Shown: piece by piece, positions 6,043 to 13,873 of the stretch
Layout: every line of letters starts with the position of its first letter
Position numbering within the stretch: position 1 is the stretch's first letter
From: Myxococcales bacterium
GTDB lineage: Bacteria; UBA10199; 2-02-FULL-44-16; JAAZCA01
NCBI GenBank assembly: GCA_012513515.1
Contig: JAAZCA010000002.1
Span: 1 to 19,458, forward strand
Direction: 5' to 3'
Length of the DNA: 19,458 nucleotides
Position numbers and translations under genes: made by a program
Notes under the pieces: generated by a model
What the model saw: only the letters and a program-made list of their open reading frames with translations
Told to the model about the DNA's origin: nothing
The model's database searches: none

Positions 6043-7386
6043 CTACGATCGCAGATGGGAGAGGTTATATTCCCTAATTTCGTCGATAAGTGAAATTATA
6101 TCCTCCCGTTCGAAGTCCTCTCCAAAACAGTTGAAAGTGCTGCTGCGGCGTGCGACATGGTCGCTGACGTATTCATACTTCTTCATCTGATTGAATATCG
6201 GCATTCCGGGGACGTTGTAAAATACCGAAGGGGATATGAGCGTTTTCATCCCTCTCAGATACTCTATCGTATAGCGCATCTCTGCAATTGGCTGGGCCGG
6301 AATACCGATGATCACGTATGTCGTAACCGAAAGCCCCGCATCATTCGCGGCCTGAAGAACCTGTTCATACCGACCGATGCTCTCTGGCCTGTGCAGAGAA
6401 TTGCGAAATCCGACATCGCCCGTAGCGATCGCAAGATCGAGTTTCCTGAATCCAGCGCGCCTCATGATATCGATCATCTCAGAAGTCAGCCCCGAAACGT
6501 TCAGGCCATTTGACGCCATCACCCTGAGCCCTGTTTTTGAATGCCTATCTGCGATGTGCTTCAGAATCGAAAAGGCCCTGTCGCGCTCGAAAAGAAAGTT
6601 GTCGTCCTGAAAATCTATAGTGCGAACTCCCATCGATACGCATCTATCTATCTCTTCAATGACCGAGCCGACCGATCGTCTCCTGTATCTCTTACCCGAC
6701 AACGAGTGGACGGAGCAAAAGGAACAGTCGTGCGGACAACCTCGGGAAGTCAGGATCATCACATACGGCTCCCCTTCAAAAAGATAGCTCCCTGTAGGCA
6801 GGATATCCCGCAATGGAAATGGAATCACATCCAGACTCACCGCCCTGAACGGCGCGCCAGCATCGTTGATAATCCCTTTCTCCGGACGCCCACCCCGAAG
6901 GAGCTCTGGCAGCGCAACTTCACCCTCACCTGAAAATACCGAGTCGATAGCACCTGACTCCAGAAGGCTCAAAGGGTCAGCTGTAGCATGATGCCCTCCT
7001 GCCATCACATGACAGGAAGGCACGGCTTTTTTTGCTGCCGCTGCGGTAGCGATGACCTCCCTTAAGTACGGAGTGAACATCGACGATACGCATACTATGT
7101 CGGGAGAATATTCCAAAACACGCCGGGATATTTCCTCATAGGAAAGCCCGAAATGTTTGAACCCGCAGAAAGGGCCGCGCCCGCTTTGCGCAAGTTCGGC
7201 GATCGACATAAGTTCATCGTAAGGGGTAACTGCTTTCGGCTTTCGGCACCTGCGGGCATCGAGAATTTCGGCTTGAAAACCGGACTTTCGCAAGGAGGAG
7301 GCGAGATACATCAACCCGATCGGATACTCGCGAAACACAGTTCTGTAAAAATCCCGTATCGGCGGCTGAACGAGAAGAATTTTCAT
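6043..7386 (-). CDS. B12-binding radical SAM protein
   Basis: A 447-aa cytoplasmic protein with the class B architecture. An N-terminal cobalamin-binding Rossmann domain spans about 1-165 (KILLVQPP start, YPIGLMYLASSLR, SPDIVCVSS, AGGHHATADP, GEGE). It is followed by a radical SAM barrel with the 4Fe-4S motif C217-x3-C221-x2-C224 (GCPHDCSFC). The DxHxxG histidine is absent, as in many members. Such enzymes often methylate unactivated carbons, or act in lipid, cofactor or RiPP biosynthesis; the substrate cannot be told here. It begins 59 bp after the rtcB stop on the same strand and is probably the last gene of that run. The ribosome-binding site is weak. No terminator is visible; the repeat-rich gap follows. 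Confidence 0.85.
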   Translation of the reverse strand: MKILLVQPPIRDFYRTVFREYPIGLMYLASSLRKSGFQAEILDARRCRKPKAVTPYDELMSIAELAQSGRGPFCGFKHFGLSYEEISRRVLEYSPDIVCVSSMFTPYLREVIATAAAAKKAVPSCHVMAGGHHATADPLSLLESGAIDSVFSGEGEVALPELLRGGRPEKGIINDAGAPFRAVSLDVIPFPLRDILPTGSYLFEGEPYVMILTSRGCPHDCSFCSVHSLSGKRYRRRSVGSVIEEIDRCVSMGVRTIDFQDDNFLFERDRAFSILKHIADRHSKTGLRVMASNGLNVSGLTSEMIDIMRRAGFRKLDLAIATGDVGFRNSLHRPESIGRYEQVLQAANDAGLSVTTYVIIGIPAQPIAEMRYTIEYLRGMKTLISPSVFYNVPGMPIFNQMKKYEYVSDHVARRSSTFNCFGEDFEREDIISLIDEIREYNLSHLRS

Positions 7387-7445
7387 CCCAAGTCAACTTT
7401 CAACATGGATCGGATATCCCTCCATCAAACAAAGTTCAGACAGAG

Positions 7446-8882
7446 TCATCCCTTAACAACGCCAAGCGGCCTTAAACGGGCGATCTTTCTGGCAAGCCCT
7501 GCCCCCTCCACCGCCATAACGACATCCGCGGCATCCTTGTAGGCGAAGGGGGCCTCCTCAAAAATCGTGTTTCGTGACGATGCCCGAAGAAAAATGCCGG
7601 CCCTCCTCATCTCATCGCGAGGATCCCGCGAACGCGCCACTTTTTTTGCCTTATGCCGGCTCATCAGCCTGCCTGCGCCGTGACATGAGGAACCAAATGC
7701 CTCCTTCATCCCATTTTCGGTGCCGACGAGGACGAATGAGTATCTCCCCATATCACCCGGAATCAAAACTGGCTGCCCGACGTCGCGATAGACAAGCGGA
7801 AGCTCCGGGTGTCCGGCCGGAAATGCACGTGTAGCCCCCTTCCTGTGCACGCACAGCCTTTTGTTCCTACCGCCGACTACGTGCTCTTCGAATTTGGCGA
7901 TATTGTGCGCTACATCGTAGACCGTGCTCATACTTAAATCCCGCGGAGATATACCGAGCGCTCTCTCGATCGCCAGCGAGATGTAGCATGAAATGATCTG
8001 CCTGTTGGCGAAAGCGAAGTTGGCTGCCGCCGCCATGGCAGCAAAATACCGCTTCCCCTCATCGGAATTGATCGGAGCGCAGCATAGCTGCTTGTCGGGA
8101 ATTTCAATCCCGTATTTTCTCGAAGCCGCAAGCATCTCGGAAAGGCTGTCATCGCAGACCTGGTGACCCAGCCCACGGGACCCGGTGTGAATGGATATTA
8201 CGATCTGGTCCTTGAAAAGGTCCATGGCATTTGCCGAATGTGAATCGAAAATTTCATCGACGATATCGATTTCTATGAAATGATTTCCACTGCCGAGCGT
8301 GCCCAGCTGCCCCAATCCTCTCGTTATCGCTCTATCACTTACCGCCTCGGCGATCGCGCCGCGTATCTTGCCGCACGCCTCGATCCTTTCAAGGTCGTAT
8401 GGCGAACCAAACCCCTCGGAGACAGCCCACGCTGCACCATCCTCCAGAACTCGCCTCATATTCTGACGCGATATTTTAAGATCCTTTCTACAGGAGCCGA
8501 CCCCGGCAGGAACGTCTGAAAAAATAGCATCCACCATTCTTTCAATATCTTTCGATATTTTGGAAAACTCAAGGTCGGTACGAAGAATCCGCACGCCGCA
8601 GTTGATATCGTACCCGACTCCACCCGGGGATATAATTCCCGATTCAGAATCGAATGCGGCGACGCCGCCTATTGGGAAACCATAACCGCTGTGGACATCA
8701 GGCATCGCTATCGACGCGCCAACGATTCCGGGAAGGGTCGCAACGTTGCACACCTGCTGCAAACTTTCATCTGCGGATGCTGCATCCACAATCTGCCGTG
8801 AACCATACACGATTCCATCGACGCGCATGGAGCCTCGTTTGGGGATTCGCCACGCATATTCGTGAATCTTTTCCAAATTCAT
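7446..8882 (-). CDS. rtcB: RNA-splicing ligase RtcB
   Basis: A 478-aa GTP- and Mn-dependent RNA ligase joining 2',3'-cyclic phosphate or 3'-phosphate ends to 5'-OH ends. Motifs in order: PDVHSGYGFPIGG (61-73), GGVGYDINCGVR with metal ligand C95, GSGNHF with H201, HTGSRGLGHQ with H232, YDVAHNIAK with H326, HRKGATRAFPAGHP (346-359), and SSCHGAGR with H401. C95, H201, H232, H326 and H401 line up with Pyrococcus Cys98, His203, His234, His329 and the guanylylated His404. The enzyme therefore looks intact. The start ATG overlaps the TGA of the upstream peptidase gene (ATGA), which suggests translational coupling. Its activating cofactor archease is encoded about 3.2 kb upstream in the same run. In bacteria the role is RNA repair or tRNA healing after nuclease damage. 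Confidence 0.96.
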   Translation of the reverse strand: MNLEKIHEYAWRIPKRGSMRVDGIVYGSRQIVDAASADESLQQVCNVATLPGIVGASIAMPDVHSGYGFPIGGVAAFDSESGIISPGGVGYDINCGVRILRTDLEFSKISKDIERMVDAIFSDVPAGVGSCRKDLKISRQNMRRVLEDGAAWAVSEGFGSPYDLERIEACGKIRGAIAEAVSDRAITRGLGQLGTLGSGNHFIEIDIVDEIFDSHSANAMDLFKDQIVISIHTGSRGLGHQVCDDSLSEMLAASRKYGIEIPDKQLCCAPINSDEGKRYFAAMAAAANFAFANRQIISCYISLAIERALGISPRDLSMSTVYDVAHNIAKFEEHVVGGRNKRLCVHRKGATRAFPAGHPELPLVYRDVGQPVLIPGDMGRYSFVLVGTENGMKEAFGSSCHGAGRLMSRHKAKKVARSRDPRDEMRRAGIFLRASSRNTIFEEAPFAYKDAADVVMAVEGAGLARKIARLRPLGVVKG

Positions 8883-10555
8883 AATAAAAGGAGTCTGCCG
8901 CCCATATCAGAATCTATGTAAAATTCCTTCCAGGCCTCAACAGAGACTCCACCTCCGGTATAAAGCTCGAGAAACCTGTTCCATGGATAGCGCTCCCCCT
9001 GAGCCAGAAAATCATTCATCAGCCAGCCGCCGAGTTCGCGCGAATTGAAATACGAAAGACCGTGCGCAGGACGCCCTATCTTTTTTGCGAAAAGATCGAC
9101 GAACTGCACGTTGGCAACACGCCCTATGGCATAGTTGGAGTAATATAGAAGAGAAACATTGGGAATGTGGTATTTGGCAAGCGCGTCGGGATTTACCCAT
9201 CCAGCCGGTCGCTTCAACGACTGATGTCTCCGCCTGCACTCCCACCAGAGCTCTCCGATATCCTGATCGGGGTTGGAATAAAATTCTTTTTCAAACTCGT
9301 AAATTGTCGAAGACCATCGTAAAAATATTATCTGATCAGCGTAATCTATCAGCTGAACAGCGGAAGCTGCCCTGGAAGCCGCCGACTGATCGGCTCCCAA
9401 TCTCACAAACCACTCCTCTGTCTGCGTCTGCTTTTCCATCAGCATCGCAAAGGCCTCGGTGAGCATAGTAGGTTCCCGAAGAAGATATGGAAGAGCTTTG
9501 TTGGCCAGCACGGACTTGTAGTTGATGTCATGCGCAAGCTCATGCACAAGCGTAGAGACATCCCCTGCCTTTGGAGATGCAGGTGGTTCCGGCAGGTTCA
9601 TGATGAGCGTGGCGCTATCGGGGTCATCCGGATTCAAATACCAAGCGACGGCATGAGGATTTTTTCCGGGCTTCGGAAAGAGACTCGAGCCCTTCACGAT
9701 TCCGGATATATCGACCCCTATGCTCCCGTAAAATTCGACGACCTGCGAAATAACCCTGTTCGAATCCAACCCCTTGTAAAACCTATCCAGATCAACCTCT
9801 CCAAATATGGAGTTCGGCGCCTCCTGAAAAAATGAATTCTGATAATGCCATGGCATGAGATCAGCTGCCGAAACCCCAAAGCGTTTTGCCAACCTCGGAT
9901 CGATAAACTTCTCCTTCAGCTCTTTAAAAGCCAACTCGCTGGCATCACGGAGGTCGGTGTAAAACCTGTTAACCATATCGAGATCAAACTCGGAAAGCTC
10001 CGCAAACATCTCAAGCGCCCCCGCGTAGCCCAGATCGCGCGCAATTTCGTTTTTAAGCGCAACCATTTCCCGAAAATCCTCCTCGAGAATAGGTGCTACA
10101 AGATGTTGCCCCTTCCATACCTTTTCGAGAAGCGAGCTGTCCTTAGAATCCGAGATTATATGATCGACTTCGACGGGAGAAAGCTCCCTTCCATCGACTT
10201 TGGGTCCGTAGTCGTTGAACTTCTCCTGCAGCGATCGTTCTAATTTTGTCAGCCGTTTAAGTTTGTCGGGCGATATCTGATTCGGAAGATGTCTGAAATA
10301 GCAGATCTCCACCTCGCGCCTTAAAAGCTCGTCTTTTATTTCATTTCTGCCATCGTAGAATTTCTTGATCAGCGCGAAACGTCCGCGGTCGCTGTTGAGC
10401 TTTCTGATATCCAGCTCTATAGTTTCGAGAGCTTCGGATGCCGCCTTGTCGCCGGTGGTTTCATACCTGTACCAGTTCTTGCGAAGCTTCAGATCGAGCG
10501 GACGATATTTCGCCAAATAATCGTCGATAATTTCCCTGATGCGCTTCTGATCCAT
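8879..10555 (-). CDS. Gluzincin metallopeptidase (M2/M3-like)
   Basis: A 558-aa protein with a zinc motif TLVHELAH (H338, E339, H342) and a third ligand E367 in LTEAFAM, 25 residues after the second His. This is the spacing of M2 (ACE-like) and M3 (oligopeptidase) families. The N-terminal half is alpha-helical and charged with no signal peptide, so it is cytoplasmic. PWHYQNSFFQEAP (235-247) recalls bacterial M2/M3-type enzymes. The likely role is oligopeptide degradation. The ATG was chosen because GGAGG lies 6 nt upstream; a TTG one codon earlier is possible. Its stop overlaps the rtcB start by 4 nt, and the symporter gene lies 72 bp upstream. The exact family (M2 or M3) cannot be settled by eye. 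Confidence 0.8.
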   Translation of the reverse strand: MDQKRIREIIDDYLAKYRPLDLKLRKNWYRYETTGDKAASEALETIELDIRKLNSDRGRFALIKKFYDGRNEIKDELLRREVEICYFRHLPNQISPDKLKRLTKLERSLQEKFNDYGPKVDGRELSPVEVDHIISDSKDSSLLEKVWKGQHLVAPILEEDFREMVALKNEIARDLGYAGALEMFAELSEFDLDMVNRFYTDLRDASELAFKELKEKFIDPRLAKRFGVSAADLMPWHYQNSFFQEAPNSIFGEVDLDRFYKGLDSNRVISQVVEFYGSIGVDISGIVKGSSLFPKPGKNPHAVAWYLNPDDPDSATLIMNLPEPPASPKAGDVSTLVHELAHDINYKSVLANKALPYLLREPTMLTEAFAMLMEKQTQTEEWFVRLGADQSAASRAASAVQLIDYADQIIFLRWSSTIYEFEKEFYSNPDQDIGELWWECRRRHQSLKRPAGWVNPDALAKYHIPNVSLLYYSNYAIGRVANVQFVDLFAKKIGRPAHGLSYFNSRELGGWLMNDFLAQGERYPWNRFLELYTGGGVSVEAWKEFYIDSDMGGRLLLL

Positions 10556-10627
10556 CAAATCCTCCGATGCGATTTTATACTAAAAATTTATTCAGTCAGA
10601 TGTCACTGCATAAAATTCCTACCACAC

Positions 10628-12028
10628 CTACGCCTCATTCTCCATCGGAGCCATCTCCATAGGTGCGTCCGACTCCAAAACGGAGGCCCCATAATCCTTC
10701 ATATAAGCCTTAAGCGATTTTGCTACGACGCCGGAAAGAAGCCAGAGCGCGAGAAGGTTGGGGAATGCCATCAGCAGATTAGCGATATCGGCATAGGCCC
10801 ACACCGTGCCTACCCATGCCGTTGTCGAGCTGGCAATGGCACCGAAGAACAGGACGATGCAGTAAATTATGCGAAAGGGCATTATCGCCCTTCGCCCCAG
10901 AAGATATTCGAAGGCGCGATCGCCGTAATAGCTCCATGAAATCGCGGTTGAATAAGCGAAAAGAGGTATCGTAAATGTGACTATATAACGTCCGCCAGCA
11001 AAACCATTTTCGAATGCGGCAGATGTCAGAGGGGCGTCGCGAAGCCCGGAGCCACACAGATCGGAAGTGACAATTACGAGCGCTGTCATCGTACAGATAA
11101 CAAGGGTGTCTATAAATGGCTCTAGCAAAGCTACCAGCCCTTCCCTTACCGGAATTCTCGTCTTTGCGGCAGCGTGGATTATCGGAGCAGATCCCAGCCC
11201 TGCCTCGTTTGAGAAAAGCCCCCTACTGACACCGGAGCGGAGCGCCAGCATGATGGCAGATCCAGCAAAACCTCCGGCGGCCGCAGTCCCTGTGAAAGCG
11301 CTCTTGAATATGAGCGCTAGCGATGGGATGATTGCACCGGCATTCATCGCAAGTATCACGAGAGCACCGCCCACGTAGGCGATCGACATGAACGGCACGA
11401 GGATTCCCGCCACCTGCCCGATGCGCCTCATCCCTCCGACTATTACGAGTCCGGTCATTATGGAAATCACTACGCCGGTAATCACCGGAGGAATGCCGAA
11501 GGTGCTGTCGAGGATCTGAGCAACTTGATTTGACTGCACCATGTTGCCGATTCCAAAGGATGCAAACACGGTAAAGAAGGCAAATAGAATCGCCAGAGGC
11601 TTGAATTTTCTGCCAAGCCCTCGCTCTATGTAATACATCGGACCGCCGGAGACGGTCCCATCCTCATGGACGATTCTGAATTGCTGAGCCAGCGTACACT
11701 CGGTGAATTTAACAGCCATGCCGAGAATCGCAGTCATCCACATCCAAAAGACCGCTCCGGGTCCACCTATCGCTATTGCTGCGGCAACACCCGCTATATT
11801 GCCTACGCCCACCGTAGCAGAAAGAGCCCCGCACAGCGCCTTAAAATGTGTAACATCGCCGGGATGCCTCGGGTCGTTGTACTTGCCCGACGTTATCCTT
11901 ATCCCCTCGATGAGCCCGCGGAACTGCACGAACTTCATCCTGAAGGTCAGGAAGAGACCGGTGCCAAGAAGGGCCACTATCAAGACAGGGCCCGTCAGGT
12001 AAACGAGCAAAGCATTCAAGTGCTGCAT
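10628..12028 (-). CDS. Sodium:alanine/glycine symporter (AGCS family)
   Basis: A 466-aa inner-membrane protein with about 11 hydrophobic segments. AGCS signatures are clear: ALCGALSATVGVGNIAGVA (64-82), IGGPGAVFWMW (87-97), GGPMYYIERGLG (128-139), GLFSNEAGLGSAP and ISWSYYGDRAFEYLLG. Length is typical (450-500). It takes up alanine, glycine or a related amino acid using a Na+ (or H+) gradient. It has GGGGGA just before the ATG and lies 51 bp after the archease gene. Downstream is the oligopeptidase, which would fit amino-acid salvage, but a functional link is only inferred. The C-terminal tail is acidic and Met-rich (APMEMAPMENEA). Confidence 0.92.
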   Translation of the reverse strand: MQHLNALLVYLTGPVLIVALLGTGLFLTFRMKFVQFRGLIEGIRITSGKYNDPRHPGDVTHFKALCGALSATVGVGNIAGVAAAIAIGGPGAVFWMWMTAILGMAVKFTECTLAQQFRIVHEDGTVSGGPMYYIERGLGRKFKPLAILFAFFTVFASFGIGNMVQSNQVAQILDSTFGIPPVITGVVISIMTGLVIVGGMRRIGQVAGILVPFMSIAYVGGALVILAMNAGAIIPSLALIFKSAFTGTAAAGGFAGSAIMLALRSGVSRGLFSNEAGLGSAPIIHAAAKTRIPVREGLVALLEPFIDTLVICTMTALVIVTSDLCGSGLRDAPLTSAAFENGFAGGRYIVTFTIPLFAYSTAISWSYYGDRAFEYLLGRRAIMPFRIIYCIVLFFGAIASSTTAWVGTVWAYADIANLLMAFPNLLALWLLSGVVAKSLKAYMKDYGASVLESDAPMEMAPMENEA

Positions 12029-12079
12029 AGTCCCCCTATTGAAATATCGGATTCAAAGCGGCATTGAATTTCATTCGCA

Positions 12080-12496
12080 TCAGACGTCAAAAATAATCTT
12101 TGCACTCCACGACCCGTCGTCGAGCTTCGAGACATCTATGTTATGATATGTAACACCCTTGACGAGAAGTTTTTGCCTGTGACGGAGGGGGTCGTATTTC
12201 GCTCCCTTGGCGCTTCCTATCAGATGGCGCTCATCTATCTCATCTATCCAGAAAGAGGAAAAAACCAGGCGCCTCGTCTCGGAAACAAAAAGTATCTCCT
12301 GTAGCCATCTCACGAGAAGTTCCTCAAGGCAAGGGGCCTCGATAAAGATCGGGACGTCGATAGATGGAATCTGATTTTTGACAATATCGACCGATATATC
12401 CGTCAGGGCTGACGCGCAGGAAACGAAGAGATCTCGCAAATTGGGAGCGCCAACACGAACGCCGACGTCAGCCGTATGATCTATCATTTCATACAT
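12080..12496 (-). CDS. Archease (RtcB cofactor)
   Basis: 138 aa, normal length. The N-terminus DHTADVGVRV carries the conserved metal-binding Asp (D10). The middle LEELLVRWLQEILFVSET matches the family's helix, and the C-terminus KGVTYHNIDV...WSAKIIFDV ends with the second conserved Asp (D137). Archease promotes guanylylation and multiple turnover of RtcB, which is encoded downstream in the same run. The start is the ATG; an adjacent GTG one codon earlier is possible, and both share a weak GAGG site. It begins 36 bp after the ndk stop. The pairing with an intact rtcB strongly supports the call. Confidence 0.92.
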   Translation of the reverse strand: MYEMIDHTADVGVRVGAPNLRDLFVSCASALTDISVDIVKNQIPSIDVPIFIEAPCLEELLVRWLQEILFVSETRRLVFSSFWIDEIDERHLIGSAKGAKYDPLRHRQKLLVKGVTYHNIDVSKLDDGSWSAKIIFDV

Positions 12497-12532
12497 CACG
12501 GCAACCCGCCTCTTGAAAATGGATAGACGTCA

Positions 12533-12967
12533 TTACATCCAGTCGTAACTGACGATATCATTCGCTTCAAAAAAGTAGGCGATTTCGAACTTTGCAGTCT
12601 CCGGAGCATCGGAACCGTGAACGGCGTTGCGCTCTATGCTGGTTCCAAAATCGCGGCGTATCGTCCCTTCAGCGGCCTGTTCTGGATTCGTCACCCCCGC
12701 GGCATCGCGCCAGCGCCTTATGGCATTTTCCCCTTCGAGAGCCATAACAACGACCGGACCCGAGGTCATGAACGATATGAGATTTCCGAAAAAGGGCTTG
12801 CCTTTATGAACGGCGTAGAAGCCTTCTGCCTTCGCGCTGTTCATATGCATCATGCGCATCGCGACGATCTTGAGGTTCGCCTCTTCGATTCTCTTGGATA
12901 TTTCACCGATCACGCCCTTCTCGACGGCATCAGGTTTGATGATTGCCAGCGTCTTCTCAACGGCCAT
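12533..12967 (-). CDS. ndk: Nucleoside diphosphate kinase
   Basis: A 144-aa cytoplasmic enzyme moving the gamma-phosphate from ATP to NDPs through a phospho-histidine. It shows [15 protein letters not shown] with K11, [14 protein letters not shown] (66-79), and the active-site RNAVHGSD with H117. Length is normal (about 140). AGGAGAT lies 4 nt before the ATG. It is 60 bp downstream of the lipoprotein gene and 36 bp upstream of archease. Confidence 0.97.
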   Translation of the reverse strand: MAVEKTLAIIKPDAVEKGVIGEISKRIEEANLKIVAMRMMHMNSAKAEGFYAVHKGKPFFGNLISFMTSGPVVVMALEGENAIRRWRDAAGVTNPEQAAEGTIRRDFGTSIERNAVHGSDAPETAKFEIAYFFEANDIVSYDWM

Positions 12968-13027
12968 ATTGATCTCCTTTTGATTTTATGACGAAGCAAG
13001 CTATATTACGTAAACCCCATTGTAAAG

Positions 13028-13873
13028 CTATTTGCGCTTGGCAGGGGGCTTCCTTTTTTTATTTTGCTGTACAATCGGGAGTCCCTTTTTATCGATGCTC
13101 TTCATCCTGGCATCGACGACCTTCTGGTTGGGATAATCCGAGCTTCGCTCGGTAACATTCCGGGCCGCACCTAGCCTTCCGGTCTCTTCAAAGCAGGTAG
13201 CCATGTGGAGCTTTGCCTCCGGCGCCAGCTCGGAGTCCGGAAAGTTTTCTATAAGCGCATCGTACCAGCGGATAGCCTCTTCGGGCCTGCCCCCGAGAAA
13301 AAAACTCTCTGCGTACATGAATATCGCATTAGCGACGTATTCCATGGGGGCAGACTCCGCCTCTATCACCGGGATTAGTTCCACCCTAGCCTGCGAATAT
13401 GCGCCGGATGCGAGGTATCCGCCCGCCAGAAGTATCCTGTATTTATGGATGTCATCGCCGGAGGCATACTTCAGCAAAGCCGTGTAATCTTCGATCGCGG
13501 ACTCGAAGTTTCCACGCCCCTCTTCAAGGGAAGCGCGCAACTCCCTCGCGTTGGCCGCCCACGTGGAGCCCGGGTATTCCGATATCACCCTGCCATAGCT
13601 CTCCACCGCCCTGTCGATATCCCCCAGAAATATCTCGTACAGCTCGGCAATCTTGAAAAATATCTTGGGGCGCGCAGGGTCATTCGGAAAATCGGAAAGC
13701 ATCTCATCGTAAATTCTAAGGGCGCTTCCGATCTTGCCAACCCCCAGGTCAGCCTCGGCCTTGCGAAAAAGTTCATCGGCGCCACCACGATTGCACGAGG
13801 TGATGGGGAAAAGCAAAAGGAGGATCGCCAGCGCAAGAAAACTTGTCGATAGTGCGAAAGCTTTACGATTCAT
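13028..13873 (-). CDS. TPR-containing outer-membrane lipoprotein (BamD/YfiO-like)
   Basis: A 281-aa protein starting at an ATG that overlaps the gyrA stop by 11 nt. An upstream start would add 15 Ser/Arg-rich residues before the signal peptide and is less likely. Residues 1-26 are a lipoprotein signal ending in the lipobox ITSC (C27), followed by Asn, so an outer-membrane destination would be expected under the E. coli +2 rule. Residues about 33-255 are tandem TPR-like helices with the SALRIYDEML..FP, AVESYGRVISEYPGS, AIRWYDALIENFPDSELAPEA pattern seen in BamD/YfiO and Tol-Pal-associated proteins. The C-terminus is a short basic tail (KKRKPPAKRK), which is unusual for BamD. It may be BamD itself or a general TPR lipoprotein. 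Confidence 0.8.
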   Translation of the reverse strand: MNRKAFALSTSFLALAILLLLFPITSCNRGGADELFRKAEADLGVGKIGSALRIYDEMLSDFPNDPARPKIFFKIAELYEIFLGDIDRAVESYGRVISEYPGSTWAANARELRASLEEGRGNFESAIEDYTALLKYASGDDIHKYRILLAGGYLASGAYSQARVELIPVIEAESAPMEYVANAIFMYAESFFLGGRPEEAIRWYDALIENFPDSELAPEAKLHMATCFEETGRLGAARNVTERSSDYPNQKVVDARMKSIDKKGLPIVQQNKKRKPPAKRK

